64,000 nucleotides of DNA from Luteimonas huabeiensis HB2 (GTDB lineage: Bacteria > Pseudomonadota > Gammaproteobacteria > Xanthomonadales > Xanthomonadaceae), in contig NZ_JAAN01000041.1 of assembly GCF_000559025.1 (NCBI RefSeq), positions 1 through 64,000 on the forward strand. Direction: 5' to 3'. Position numbers and translations under genes: made by a program. The notes beneath the pieces were generated by a model. The model saw only the letters and a list, made by a program, of their open reading frames with translations. It had not been told where the DNA came from and did not search any database. Of this stretch, positions 55,441-64,000 are shown piece after piece (position 1 is the stretch's first letter; each line of letters opens with the position of its first letter).

Positions 55441-56760
55441 ATGGACACGCCCTCCACGCATGCGGGCCACGGGCCCGGCGCGACGCCGCACGTGGTCATC
55501 GTCGGCGGCGGCTTCGCCGGCCTCTGGGCCACCCGCGGCCTCGCCGGTGCGCCCGTGCGCATCACCCTGGTCGATCGCGGCAACCATCACCTGTTCCAGC
55601 CGCTGCTCTACCAGGTCGCCACCGCCGGCCTGTCCGCGCCCGACATCGCCGCGCCGCTGCGCCACATCCTGCGCGGCCAGCGCAACGTGGAGGTGCGCAT
55701 GGCCGGGGTCGAGGACATCGACACGCAGGCGCGCGCGCTGCGCCTGGACGACGGCACGACGCTGGGCTACGACACGCTGCTGCTGGCCACCGGCGCCACC
55801 CATGCCTACTTCGGCCACGACGACTGGGCCGCGCACGCCCCGGGCCTGAAGACGCTCGACGACGCGTTGCGGCTGCGGCGGCGCCTGCTGTGCGCCTTCG
55901 AGCGCGCCGAGGCCGAGGCCGACCCGCAGCGCCGCGCCGCCTGGCTGAGCTTCGCCATCGTCGGCGGCGGCCCGACCGGCGTGGAGCTGGCCGGTACCCT
56001 CGCCGAGATCGCCCGCCATACCCTGCGCAGCGAGTTCCGCAACATCGATCCCGCCAGCGCCCGCGTGCGCCTGGTCGAGGCCGGGCCGCGGGTGCTGGCG
56101 GCGTTCCCGCCCGACCTCTCGGCCAAGGCGCAAGCGCAGCTGGAGCGGCTGGGCGTGGAGGTGCTGACCGGCACCGCGGTCTCGTCGATCGATGCGGAGG
56201 GCTTCCGCCTCGGCGAACGCTTCGTGCCCGCGCGCACCGTGGTCTGGGCCGCCGGCGTGGCCGCCTCGCCGCTGGCGCGCGCGCTGGACGTGCCGCTGGA
56301 CCGCGCCGGGCGCGTGCGGGTCGCGCCCGACCTCAGCGTGCCCGGGCACCCGGAGATCTTCGTCGCGGGCGACCTGGCCGCCGTCGAGCAGGGCGGCCGC
56401 CCGGTGCCGGGGGTGGCGCCGGCGGCCAAGCAGATGGGCCGCCACGTCGCGCAGGCGATCCGCGCGCGCCTGCAGGGTCGCGAGGCACCGCCGTTCCGCT
56501 ACCGCGACCTCGGCAACCTGGCGACCATCGGCCGACAGGCCGCGGTGGTCGACTTCGGCCGGCTGCGCTTTTCCGGCGTGATCGCCTGGTGGTTCTGGCT
56601 GTGGGCGCACGTGTTCTTCCTGATCGGCTTCCGCAACCGCCTGGTCGTGCTGCTCAACTGGACCTGGGCCTACTGGACCTACCAGCGCGGCGCCCGGATC
56701 ATCCTGGGCGAGGACGACGACGACCGCCCACCGCCGGCGCCCGGCCCCGCGCCTTCCTGA
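55441..56760 (+). CDS. ndh: Type II NADH dehydrogenase
   Basis: The product is 439 residues long. Two Rossmann motifs are clear: VVIVGGGFAGLWA for FAD (about 20) and FAIVGGGPTGVELAG for NADH (about 175). AGDLAAVE and APAAKQMGRHVAQ near the C-terminus complete the FAD site. The amphipathic C-terminal helix pair (FFLIGFRNRLVVLLNWTW) binds the membrane. It oxidises NADH and reduces quinone without proton pumping. An ATG three codons earlier is possible. The gene is divergent from the CzcI-like gene and followed by zupT. Confidence 0.92.
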   Translation: MDTPSTHAGHGPGATPHVVIVGGGFAGLWATRGLAGAPVRITLVDRGNHHLFQPLLYQVATAGLSAPDIAAPLRHILRGQRNVEVRMAGVEDIDTQARALRLDDGTTLGYDTLLLATGATHAYFGHDDWAAHAPGLKTLDDALRLRRRLLCAFERAEAEADPQRRAAWLSFAIVGGGPTGVELAGTLAEIARHTLRSEFRNIDPASARVRLVEAGPRVLAAFPPDLSAKAQAQLERLGVEVLTGTAVSSIDAEGFRLGERFVPARTVVWAAGVAASPLARALDVPLDRAGRVRVAPDLSVPGHPEIFVAGDLAAVEQGGRPVPGVAPAAKQMGRHVAQAIRARLQGREAPPFRYRDLGNLATIGRQAAVVDFGRLRFSGVIAWWFWLWAHVFFLIGFRNRLVVLLNWTWAYWTYQRGARIILGEDDDDRPPPAPGPAPS

Positions 56761-56880
56761 TCCGCCCCACCCGCGCCCCTGGACGCACGCCCCGGCGGGC
56801 TGTCGCGGGGCGCCGCGAAAGCTCTAGGATGTAGCCCATCCACGTGCGCCGTCCGCGCCCGTCCCAGACCCCGCCACGGC

Positions 56881-57690
56881 ATGCACGACATCGCACTCCA
56901 CAACATCCTCGTCGCCCTCGCGGTGACCACCGCCGCCGGGCTCGCGACCGGCATCGGCGGCCTGCTGGTGTTCACCACCAAGGCGCCCAACGCGCGGATG
57001 CTGGCCTTCGGCCTCGCCTTCGCCGGCGGCGCGATGGTGTTCGTGTCGCTGTCGGAGATCCTGAGCAAGTCGATCGTCTCCTTTTCCCACGTCTACGGCG
57101 ATTCGCGCGGCTTCACCTACGCCACCCTCGCCTTCCTCGGCGGCCTGCTGCTGATCGTCGGCATCGACCGGCTGGTCCCCAACCCGCACGAAGGCCTGGA
57201 GACCGACGACCCGATGTTCCGCGAACACAACCGCGAGTACATCAAGCGCGTGGGCCTGCTGACCGCGTTCGCCATCACCGCGCACAACTTTCCCGAAGGC
57301 CTCGCCACCTTCTTCGCCACCCTGGGCGATCCCGGCGTCGGCCTGCCGCTGGCCTTCGCCATCGCCATCCACAACATCCCCGAGGGCATCGCCATCGCGG
57401 TGCCCGTCTACTACGCGACCGGCAACAAGCGCCTGGCCTTCGTCGCCTCGCTGCTGTCGGGCCTGGCCGAACCGGTCGGCGCGATCGTCGGCTACACGGT
57501 GCTGCGGCCGGTGATGTCGGAAGCCGTGTTCGGCGGCGTGTTCGGCCTGATCGCCGGCGTCATGGTGTTCCTGGCCCTGGACGAACTGCTGCCCGCCGCC
57601 AAGCGCTACGCCAAGGGCCACGAGACCGTCTACGGCCTGGTCGCCGGCATGTCGGTGCTGGCGTTGAGCCTGGTGCTGTTCAAGTGGTGA
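56881..57690 (+). CDS. zupT: ZIP-family metal importer ZupT
   Basis: The product is 269 residues long, with about eight helices. The two metal-binding helices carry HNFPEGLATF and HNIPEGIAIA, diagnostic of ZupT. It imports zinc and other divalent metals (Fe, Mn, Co) across the inner membrane. A short His-poor cytoplasmic loop (PNPHEGLETDDPMF) separates helices 3 and 4. It is close to the czc efflux operon, so import and export of the same metals are encoded within 8 kb. It converges with a membrane protein gene seven bases away. Confidence 0.92.
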   Translation: MHDIALHNILVALAVTTAAGLATGIGGLLVFTTKAPNARMLAFGLAFAGGAMVFVSLSEILSKSIVSFSHVYGDSRGFTYATLAFLGGLLLIVGIDRLVPNPHEGLETDDPMFREHNREYIKRVGLLTAFAITAHNFPEGLATFFATLGDPGVGLPLAFAIAIHNIPEGIAIAVPVYYATGNKRLAFVASLLSGLAEPVGAIVGYTVLRPVMSEAVFGGVFGLIAGVMVFLALDELLPAAKRYAKGHETVYGLVAGMSVLALSLVLFKW

Positions 57691-57696
57691 GGTGAC

Positions 57697-58350
57697 CTAT
57701 CGAATCGGTGCGACGCTCACGCTCCGCACCCGATCTCGTGGCAGGATCAACACGCCTTCGCGCATGAGGTAAGCGCAGGCCGCCTCATCGCAGACGATCA
57801 CCGGCCCAGCCCGCACGTTCCTTCCGTTTTCCAGATGGAGCACGGCCCGGGACCTCCCATCGAACCGTTCGACAGCCCTGCGGGCCTGCGATTTTCCAGT
57901 CTTCTCGGCGCCGATCAGTGCCAGAAGAAGCGCCGCGAACGCGGCGAGCATGATGGGCGCGATGAAGGCGATCCGCTCGATCGTCCTGAAGGCGGGCATT
58001 GCCTCGAGATGGCGCTGCCTCTTTCTGGTTTTGGCGGACATCTTGTTCCGCGAGATTCGCCACGCCCGCCACCGCACTCGGAGCACGTGAACCCTACCCG
58101 CGATCATCCAGAGAAACAGCACGACCAGAATCGCGTAGAGAACCGCCACACCCAGGAGGAGGTACTCCACGCCGCCCATCATGCCCGCATGGAATCCGGA
58201 CAGGACGAGCGCGTCGCCACTCTTCTGGAACTGCTCTGCACTCAGGCCGAATCCAGACAGAAAGCTCTGCCTGTAGTAATGGCCGCATGCGTAAAGCAGG
58301 CCGGTCCCGATGGCCAGACCGACAGCCGCATCGAACCATCTCCATTTCAT
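57697..58350 (-). CDS. Hypothetical membrane protein
   Basis: The product is 217 residues long and I do not recognise it. Three hydrophobic helices are predicted: DAAVGLAIGTGLLYACG, YLLLGVAVLYAILVVLFLW and FIAPIMLAAFAALLLALIG. A basic cytoplasmic stretch lies between the second and third, and a soluble C-terminal domain of about 65 residues ends with VLILPRDRVRSVSVAP. AAGG nine bases before the chosen ATG decides the start over an ATG three codons upstream. The base composition is somewhat lower in GC than its neighbours. It is transcribed toward zupT. Confidence 0.7.
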   Translation of the reverse strand: MKWRWFDAAVGLAIGTGLLYACGHYYRQSFLSGFGLSAEQFQKSGDALVLSGFHAGMMGGVEYLLLGVAVLYAILVVLFLWMIAGRVHVLRVRWRAWRISRNKMSAKTRKRQRHLEAMPAFRTIERIAFIAPIMLAAFAALLLALIGAEKTGKSQARRAVERFDGRSRAVLHLENGRNVRAGPVIVCDEAACAYLMREGVLILPRDRVRSVSVAPIR

Positions 58351-58397
58351 TCGCACCATCCTTGCGAGTGAAGCCTAGTCTTGCATTCAAACAGAAA

Positions 58398-58419
58398 ACG
58401 GCCCGCTTGCGCGGGCCGT
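58398..58419 (-). terminator. Intrinsic terminator of rpoH
   Basis: On the minus strand ACGGCCCGC and GCGGGCCGT form a perfect 9-bp stem around a four-base loop, followed by TTTTCTGTTT. It lies 29 bases after the rpoH stop. Confidence 0.88.
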
Positions 58420-58448
58420 CCGTATCTCGTCGAAGAAGCGGCTCGCGA

Positions 58449-59321
<873 letters not shown>

Positions 59322-59334
59322 AGGGCCTCATCAT

Positions 59335-59357
59335 AGCAGTCGGACTATTGGACTGCT
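59335..59357 (-). promoter_or_regulatory. Inverted repeat just upstream of rpoH
   Basis: AGCAGTC and GACTGCT, 7 bp each, are separated by a nine-base spacer ending 14 bases before the start codon. It could be a leader hairpin near the ribosome-binding site or a protein-binding site. TATGAT on the minus strand partly overlaps it but would leave almost no leader. Confidence 0.35.
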
Positions 59358-59504
59358 GAGTACAGTAAAAGTTCCCTGCGTTCTGCCATCGGAACGCCGG
59401 GCGGGAAGAACCTGGGACATGACGCACCGGCAACAGCCGTCATTTTCGCGCAGCCGATGCGCACGGGGCGTCGAAACGACCTGAACAGGCAATCGGCCTG
59501 CCAC

Positions 59505-60266
59505 TCAGACCTCGACCGGGCCGGGGGGTTCCCCCGGTGCTCGCGTCCGGTCGCTGGCGGCCAGCATCGCCTCGACCTCGGCGCGGGGCGGCAGCGACCA
59601 GTCGATCGGCGCCTGGCCGCGACGCTGCAGGAAGTCGTTGGCGGCGGAGAAGTGCCCGCATCCCATGAAACCGCGGTGGGCCGACAGCGGCGAGGGGTGG
59701 GTGGTGCGCAGCACCTTGTGCCGGCGCGGGTCGATCACCTTGCCCTTGGCCTGGGCGTAGCTGCCCCACAGCAGGAACACCAGGCCCTCGCGCTCCTCGC
59801 CCAGGGTCTGGACCACGTGGTCGGTGAACCCCTCCCAGCCCTTGCCCTGGTGCGAGCCGGCCTGGCCCTGCTCCACGGTCAGCACCGCATTGAGCAGCAG
59901 CACGCCACGGCGCGCCCAGGGCAGCAGGCAGCCGTGGTCGGGCCGACTGATACCGAGATCGCGCTGGATCTCCTTGAACATGTTGTCCAGCGAGGGCGGC
60001 ACCGGCACCCCGGGCAGCACCGAGAAGCACAGCCCGTGGGCCTGGCCCGGACCGTGGTACGGGTCCTGGCCCAGGATCACCACCTTCACCGCGTCGAACG
60101 GGGTGGCGTCGAAGGCGGCGAAGATGCGCGCCGCCGGCGGGTAGATCCGCGCCCCGGCGTCGCGCCGCTCGCGCAGGAACGCCGACAGCGCCCGCATCTC
60201 GGGCCGCAGCAGATAGTCGCCGACGCGGGCCTTCCAGGAAGGTTCGAGCTTGATGCGGGAGGTCAT
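59505..60266 (-). CDS. ung: Uracil-DNA glycosylase
   Basis: The product is 253 residues long. The catalytic water-activating loop is [14 protein letters not shown], the base-binding part is [17 protein letters not shown] and the leucine-intercalation loop is [11 protein letters not shown]. It is a family 1 enzyme that removes uracil from DNA to start base-excision repair. About 25 extra C-terminal residues ([14 protein letters not shown]) follow the usual end. It lies between rpoH and a dual-receiver gene on the same strand. Confidence 0.96.
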   Translation of the reverse strand: MTSRIKLEPSWKARVGDYLLRPEMRALSAFLRERRDAGARIYPPAARIFAAFDATPFDAVKVVILGQDPYHGPGQAHGLCFSVLPGVPVPPSLDNMFKEIQRDLGISRPDHGCLLPWARRGVLLLNAVLTVEQGQAGSHQGKGWEGFTDHVVQTLGEEREGLVFLLWGSYAQAKGKVIDPRRHKVLRTTHPSPLSAHRGFMGCGHFSAANDFLQRRGQAPIDWSLPPRAEVEAMLAASDRTRAPGEPPGPVEV

Positions 60267-60336
60267 GGCAGGAGCCGGAAGTCGGGGGACGGGGGCCAGG
60301 GGACGGGCAGAAGCAAGGCGCGGCCGATGCGCGGCG

Positions 60337-61221
60337 TCATGGAGCCACGCTCCCTGGCCTCCGGCCCCCGGCCCCTGGCCCCTGCTGCAGGCCCAGCCGC
60401 GCCAACCGCAGCTGGAACAGCGCCTTGGTCACCAGCAAGCGTTCGTCGATCGGCTTGAGCACGAGGTCGTTGGCGCCGTCGCGCAGCAGAGCCATCTGGT
60501 TGACGCGGTTGTCGTCGCCGGTCATCACCAGCACCGGCAGCCGGCGCTTGCCGTAGCCCAGCTCGCGCCGCACGGTCTGCAACAGATCGCGGCCGCTGAG
60601 CTCACCCTTGAGGTAGACGTCGGTCAAGAGCAGGTCGGCGCCAGGGCCATCCTCGGCTTCGCGGCGCGCGCGCAGCCAGTCGATGGCCTCCTCGGCGCTG
60701 GTGGTGTGGGTGACCTCCATGCCGTGCGAGCGCAGCATGCGCTGCGTGGCCAGGGCCACGGTGCGGCTGTCCTCGACGTAGAGCACGTGCGCGCCCGGGA
60801 TCGGCTGCGGCACCACGTAGCCGCGCACGAACGCGGCGAGCGCGCGGTGGCCCTCGGCCTTGTCGAAGTAATCGGTGACGTCCTCGGTGAAGCGCCGGCT
60901 CTCCAGGTGCGCCTGGGCGTCGCCGGAGACCACGATCACCGGCACGTACTGCTGGCCGGCGGACTCGCGCACCGCGCGGGCGAGCTGCTGGCCATCGCCG
61001 TCGGGCAGCACCAGCGCGGTCGTCGCCAGGTCCACCGGCGCGGCGTCGAGCGCGGCCCGCGCCTCGGCCAGCCCGCCGCAGGCGACCACCTCGACGCCCG
61101 GTACCTCTTCGCGCAGCACGTCCGAGATCAATCGCCTGACCAGGCGGGAGCCGTCCACCACCATCACCCGCGGCGACGCGCTGACGAGGTGCCGCAAGTC
61201 CGGCGCGCCGCCCTCGCCCAC
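60337..61221 (-). CDS. Dual-receiver response regulator, first receiver degenerate
   Basis: The product is 294 residues long. The first receiver (about 17-130) has [12 protein letters not shown] but the phospho-acceptor Asp is replaced ([14 protein letters not shown]), so it cannot be phosphorylated in the usual way. The second (about 143-275) is complete: [31 protein letters not shown] and LVLKPID. There is no DNA-binding or enzymatic output. The GTG start is one base after the ftsX stop, so it is coupled to ftsEX. The C-terminal tail is Gly/Arg-rich and encoded by a CCCTGGCC-type repeat. Confidence 0.82.
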   Translation of the reverse strand: MGEGGAPDLRHLVSASPRVMVVDGSRLVRRLISDVLREEVPGVEVVACGGLAEARAALDAAPVDLATTALVLPDGDGQQLARAVRESAGQQYVPVIVVSGDAQAHLESRRFTEDVTDYFDKAEGHRALAAFVRGYVVPQPIPGAHVLYVEDSRTVALATQRMLRSHGMEVTHTTSAEEAIDWLRARREAEDGPGADLLLTDVYLKGELSGRDLLQTVRRELGYGKRRLPVLVMTGDDNRVNQMALLRDGANDLVLKPIDERLLVTKALFQLRLARLGLQQGPGAGGRRPGSVAP

Positions 61222-61222
61222 G

Positions 61223-62170
61223 TCAGGCCTCGGTGGGTCGGGTCTGCCGCAGGTAATGGCCGGTGACCACGCTGGCCCCCAGCCAGCCGAGCACGCCCGC
61301 GCCGGCCAGGATCGCCAGCGCGCGCGGCACGCCGAAGCCCTGCAAGGCGAAGCTGCTGCCGTAGCTGGCGGCGAGTTCGGCCAGCGGCGCGCGCAGCGCC
61401 AGTCCGGCCGCGGCCAGCAGCGCCAGCGCCAGCGCGCCGGCCGCCAGCCCGTACCAGGCGCCCAGGTAGAGGAAGGGCCTGCGGATGAAACCGTCGGTCG
61501 CGCCCAGCAGTTGCAGGACGCCGATCTCCTCGCGTCGCGACTGGATGTCCAGCCGCACGGTATTGCCGACCACCAGCAGCGCGCCCAGGCCCAGCAGCGC
61601 CGCCAGCACCCACGCCAGGCGCGCGGCGAAGCGCAGCCAGTCCTCCAGGCGCTGGCGCCACTCGGCGTCGTCCTGCACCAGGTCGGCCTCCGGCAGCTCG
61701 CGCAGCGCCGCGGCCAGCGATGCGCCGTCGCCGGCCGGGATCACCACCAGCAGCCCGGGCAGCGGGTTCTCCTCCAGGCCGTCGATCGCCTCGCCCAGGC
61801 CGCCGCGTTCGCGCAGGTCCTGCAGGCCCTGCTCGGGCGTGCGCAGGGTCGCCTCGGCGACGTCCTCGCGCGCGGCGACTTCCGCCGCCAATGCCTGCAT
61901 GCGCTCGGGCGACGTACCCGGCGCGAGGAACACGCCGATCTCGCGCGACTGCTGCACGTCGCCCGACAGCCGCGAGACGTTGTCCAGCACCAGCCACAGG
62001 CCCAGCGGCAGGGCGAGCGCGACGGCCATGACGCCGATGGTGAGCGCGGTCGCCCAGGGCCGCCGGAACACCCGGCCGAGGCTGGAGACGAAGCTGTAGA
62101 GATGGTGGTCGAACCAGGTGCCGACGCCGGACTGCGGGCGCGCGGCGGCCGGGGCGGGCGCGTCAGCCAT
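61223..62170 (-). CDS. ftsX: Cell division protein FtsX
   Basis: The product is 315 residues long. It has four membrane helices with a large periplasmic domain between helices 1 and 2 (REIGVFLAPGTSPERM ... LPEADLV). The family motif RREEIGVLQLLGATDGFIRRPFLYLG follows helix 2 in two parts. With FtsE it forms an ABC-type complex at the septum that controls amidase activation rather than transport. Its start overlaps the ftsE stop by eight bases. Confidence 0.94.
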   Translation of the reverse strand: MADAPAPAAARPQSGVGTWFDHHLYSFVSSLGRVFRRPWATALTIGVMAVALALPLGLWLVLDNVSRLSGDVQQSREIGVFLAPGTSPERMQALAAEVAAREDVAEATLRTPEQGLQDLRERGGLGEAIDGLEENPLPGLLVVIPAGDGASLAAALRELPEADLVQDDAEWRQRLEDWLRFAARLAWVLAALLGLGALLVVGNTVRLDIQSRREEIGVLQLLGATDGFIRRPFLYLGAWYGLAAGALALALLAAAGLALRAPLAELAASYGSSFALQGFGVPRALAILAGAGVLGWLGASVVTGHYLRQTRPTEA

Positions 62171-62852
62171 CGGCGAGCTCCTCCGGCGAAATGTCGTCCT
62201 CGAGCCGGCCCTGGCCGAGCACCAGCACGCGCTTGCGCATGCGCCGCACCAGGGCCAGGTCGTGGCTGGCGATCATCACGCTGGTGCCGCGCGCGGGCAG
62301 GGTTTCGAACAGCGCCATGATCTCCGCCGACAGGGTCGGGTCGAGGTTGCCGGTCGGCTCGTCGGCGACCAGCAGCTTCGGCTCGGCGACGATCGCGCGC
62401 GCGATGCCCACGCGCTGCTGCTCGCCGGCCGAGAGCTGGCTGGGCAGGGCGCGCTCGCGCGCGGCGAGCCCGAGCCGCTCCAGCGCCCCGCGCACGCGCT
62501 TGGCGATGTCCGCGCGGCGCATGCCGCGCAGGATCAGCGGCAGGGAGACGTTCTCGAACACGCTGCGGTCGGCGAGCAGGCGGTGGTCCTGGAACACCAC
62601 GCCGACGTCGCGCCGGTGCATCGCCACCCGCCGCCCGCGCACCCGCAGCAGGTTGCGTTCGGCGAACAGCACCGCGCCGCGGCTGGGCCGCTCGGCCAGG
62701 TGCACCAGCTTCAGCAGCGTGCTCTTGCCGGCGCCGGAATGGCCGGTGATGAAGAGCATCTCGCCTTCGCCGACCTCGAAGCTGACATCGGCGAGCGCGG
62801 TTTGCCCGCCGGGGTACTGCTTGCTGACGTTGTCGAATCGCAGGACGCTCAT
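62163..62852 (-). CDS. ftsE: Cell division ATP-binding protein FtsE
   Basis: The product is 229 residues long. Walker A is GHSGAGKST, the signature is LSAGEQQRVGIARA, Walker B is LLVADEPTGNLDP and the H-loop is IASHDLAL. These are the FtsE features. It powers the FtsEX complex that couples septal wall hydrolysis to division. The start is 101 bases from the rhlB stop, and the intervening DNA shows no gene. Confidence 0.95.
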   Translation of the reverse strand: MSVLRFDNVSKQYPGGQTALADVSFEVGEGEMLFITGHSGAGKSTLLKLVHLAERPSRGAVLFAERNLLRVRGRRVAMHRRDVGVVFQDHRLLADRSVFENVSLPLILRGMRRADIAKRVRGALERLGLAARERALPSQLSAGEQQRVGIARAIVAEPKLLVADEPTGNLDPTLSAEIMALFETLPARGTSVMIASHDLALVRRMRKRVLVLGQGRLEDDISPEELADG

Positions 62853-62953
62853 GGCCGGCGATTATGCCGCATCGCCTGCGTCCCCCCGGCACGCAACGGA
62901 CGCCGCGCCCGCTGCGGTCGCTTGCGCAGGCGCGGCCCCGGGCGCGAGCGCCG

Positions 62954-64000
62954 TCAGCGCTGCGAGTCCGGCTGGCGATTCACCAGGCGGCGCAGGCCGC
63001 GACCGATGCGGCTGAGCAGGGACGGCGACTTCGGCGCGGATGCGGGAGCGCGCGCAGGCGACGGCGCGGCGGACTCGGCACGCGGCGCATCGGCCGGCGC
63101 CTCGCGACGCGGCTTGCGCGGGGCGCGCGCGGCGCCGTTCTCGCCGTTCGCCGGCGCGGAAGCGGCCGGCGCTTGCGCGGCCTGCTCGCCGTCGCCACGG
63201 CGGCCGCCGCGACGGCGGCGACGCTTGCGGGCCGGCTTCGGCGCACCGTCGCCGTCGGCATGGGCCGCTACGGGTGCGGGCGCGGGTGCGGGCGTCGGCG
63301 CGGCCTCGACGGCCTCGACCGCGGGGGCCCGCTCCGGCACGGTCGCGTCCCCGGCCTGCTCGCTGCGGCGGGGCCGGCGCGACCGGCCACCGGCGCCCTC
63401 GCCGGGACCGCCCTCGCGACGCCCGCCGCCGGGGCGTCCGCCCTTGCGCGGACCGCCGCGACGCGCCTCGTCCGCAGCGCGCTGCTCGCGCGCCTCGCGG
63501 AAGATCTCGCCGATGCTCTCGCCTTCCTCGGCCTCCAGCTCCACGCCCTCGCGCGGCTTGCGCGGCAGCGCCTGCAGCAGCTCAGGGGTCACCGGCTCGG
63601 AGGGGATGCGCTGCTCGATGTAGGCCTCGATGTCGGGCAGCGACATCGCGTAGCGCTCGCAGGCGAAGCTGATCGCGTCGCCCTCGGCGCCCAGGCGCGC
63701 GGTGCGGCCGATGCGGTGGACGTAATCCTCGGCATCGAACGGCAGATCGTAGTTGTAGACGTGGCTGACGCCCTCGATGTGCAGGCCGCGGGCGGCGACG
63801 TCGGTGGCCACCAGGATTTCGAGCTGCCCGGCCTGGAACTTCTTCAGCAGGCTCTCGCGCTTCTTCTGCGGCACGTCGCCCGACAGCACGCCGACCCGGT
63901 AGCCCGCGCGCTCCAGCGCGCGCGCCACCCGCTCGACGAAGGCCTTGGTATTGACGAAGACCATCGTGCGCGCGCCCTCGCTGCGCGACAAGAGGCCCAG
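62954..64000 (-). CDS. rhlB: ATP-dependent RNA helicase RhlB, C-terminal part (5' end outside the window)
   Basis: About 348 residues are present; the gene continues past the window end. The second RecA domain of DEAD-box helicases is seen: [13 protein letters not shown], motif [13 protein letters not shown] and motif [15 protein letters not shown]. From about residue 130 of this fragment a very long basic, low-complexity tail (Arg/Gly/Ala/Pro-rich, with [12 protein letters not shown]) replaces the short tail of Escherichia coli RhlB. It ends [16 protein letters not shown]. The order rhlB-ftsE is not obviously functional. Confidence 0.85.
   Translation of the reverse strand: MGLLSRSEGARTMVFVNTKAFVERVARALERAGYRVGVLSGDVPQKKRESLLKKFQAGQLEILVATDVAARGLHIEGVSHVYNYDLPFDAEDYVHRIGRTARLGAEGDAISFACERYAMSLPDIEAYIEQRIPSEPVTPELLQALPRKPREGVELEAEEGESIGEIFREAREQRAADEARRGGPRKGGRPGGGRREGGPGEGAGGRSRRPRRSEQAGDATVPERAPAVEAVEAAPTPAPAPAPVAAHADGDGAPKPARKRRRRRGGRRGDGEQAAQAPAASAPANGENGAARAPRKPRREAPADAPRAESAAPSPARAPASAPKSPSLLSRIGRGLRRLVNRQPDSQR

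Overview
The window comes from a chromosome with very high GC content and long, low-AT coding regions. It most likely belongs to a gammaproteobacterium of the Xanthomonadales (Lysobacter, Luteimonas or Pseudoxanthomonas-like). Supporting points are an XAC0095-family protein, the ftsE-ftsX...rpoH gene order, large TonB-dependent receptors, a CGFS glutaredoxin fused to rhodanese, and dispersed CTTCTCCCGC/GCGGGAGAAGG repeats. Assignment to genus is not possible from sequence reading alone.

Layout. 1-6950: repeat, anion-type porin, secreted esterase, DctA symporter, and a divergent hybrid sensor kinase that probably controls it. 7002-8278: a two-gene unit of unknown protein plus PIN nuclease. 8545-12680: accessory island. 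It holds a SymE-type toxin coupled to an XAC0095-like gene behind a leader that looks like a phage P1/P4 C4 antisense-RNA switch, a visibly AT-richer ParA operon with two unknown partners, an IS30 remnant and a broken GNAT gene. 12675-19403: TonB receptor, PI-PLC and GH92 alpha-mannosidase operon with a divergent TetR regulator. 19425-27188: LuxR response regulator with a QEGLA-motif metalloprotein, RsgA, AlaA-like aminotransferase, SGNH hydrolase, methyltransferase and transaldolase, interrupted by two repeat clusters. 27253-34900: sulfate ABC operon (cysA-cysP-cysT-cysW) running directly into a histidine kinase and response regulator; CysA carries an extra C-terminal domain pair. 35011-41752: P2-type cation ATPase, phasin, small acidic protein, polysaccharide deacetylase, Grx4-rhodanese fusion and DUF924. 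42001-49118: siderophore receptor, AMP nucleosidase with a lipase-like hydrolase, and two coupled amidohydrolases. 49173-57690: czcCBA metal efflux with a His-rich CzcI-like protein, type II NADH dehydrogenase and ZupT. 57697-64000: membrane protein, rpoH, ung, dual-receiver protein, ftsX, ftsE and the C-terminal part of rhlB.

Most of the window is ordinary housekeeping and transport. The most unusual part is 8545-11768. There an antisense-RNA-controlled leader precedes a toxin operon and an unrelated ParA-type operon sits beside it on the same strand, both bounded by insertion-sequence debris.
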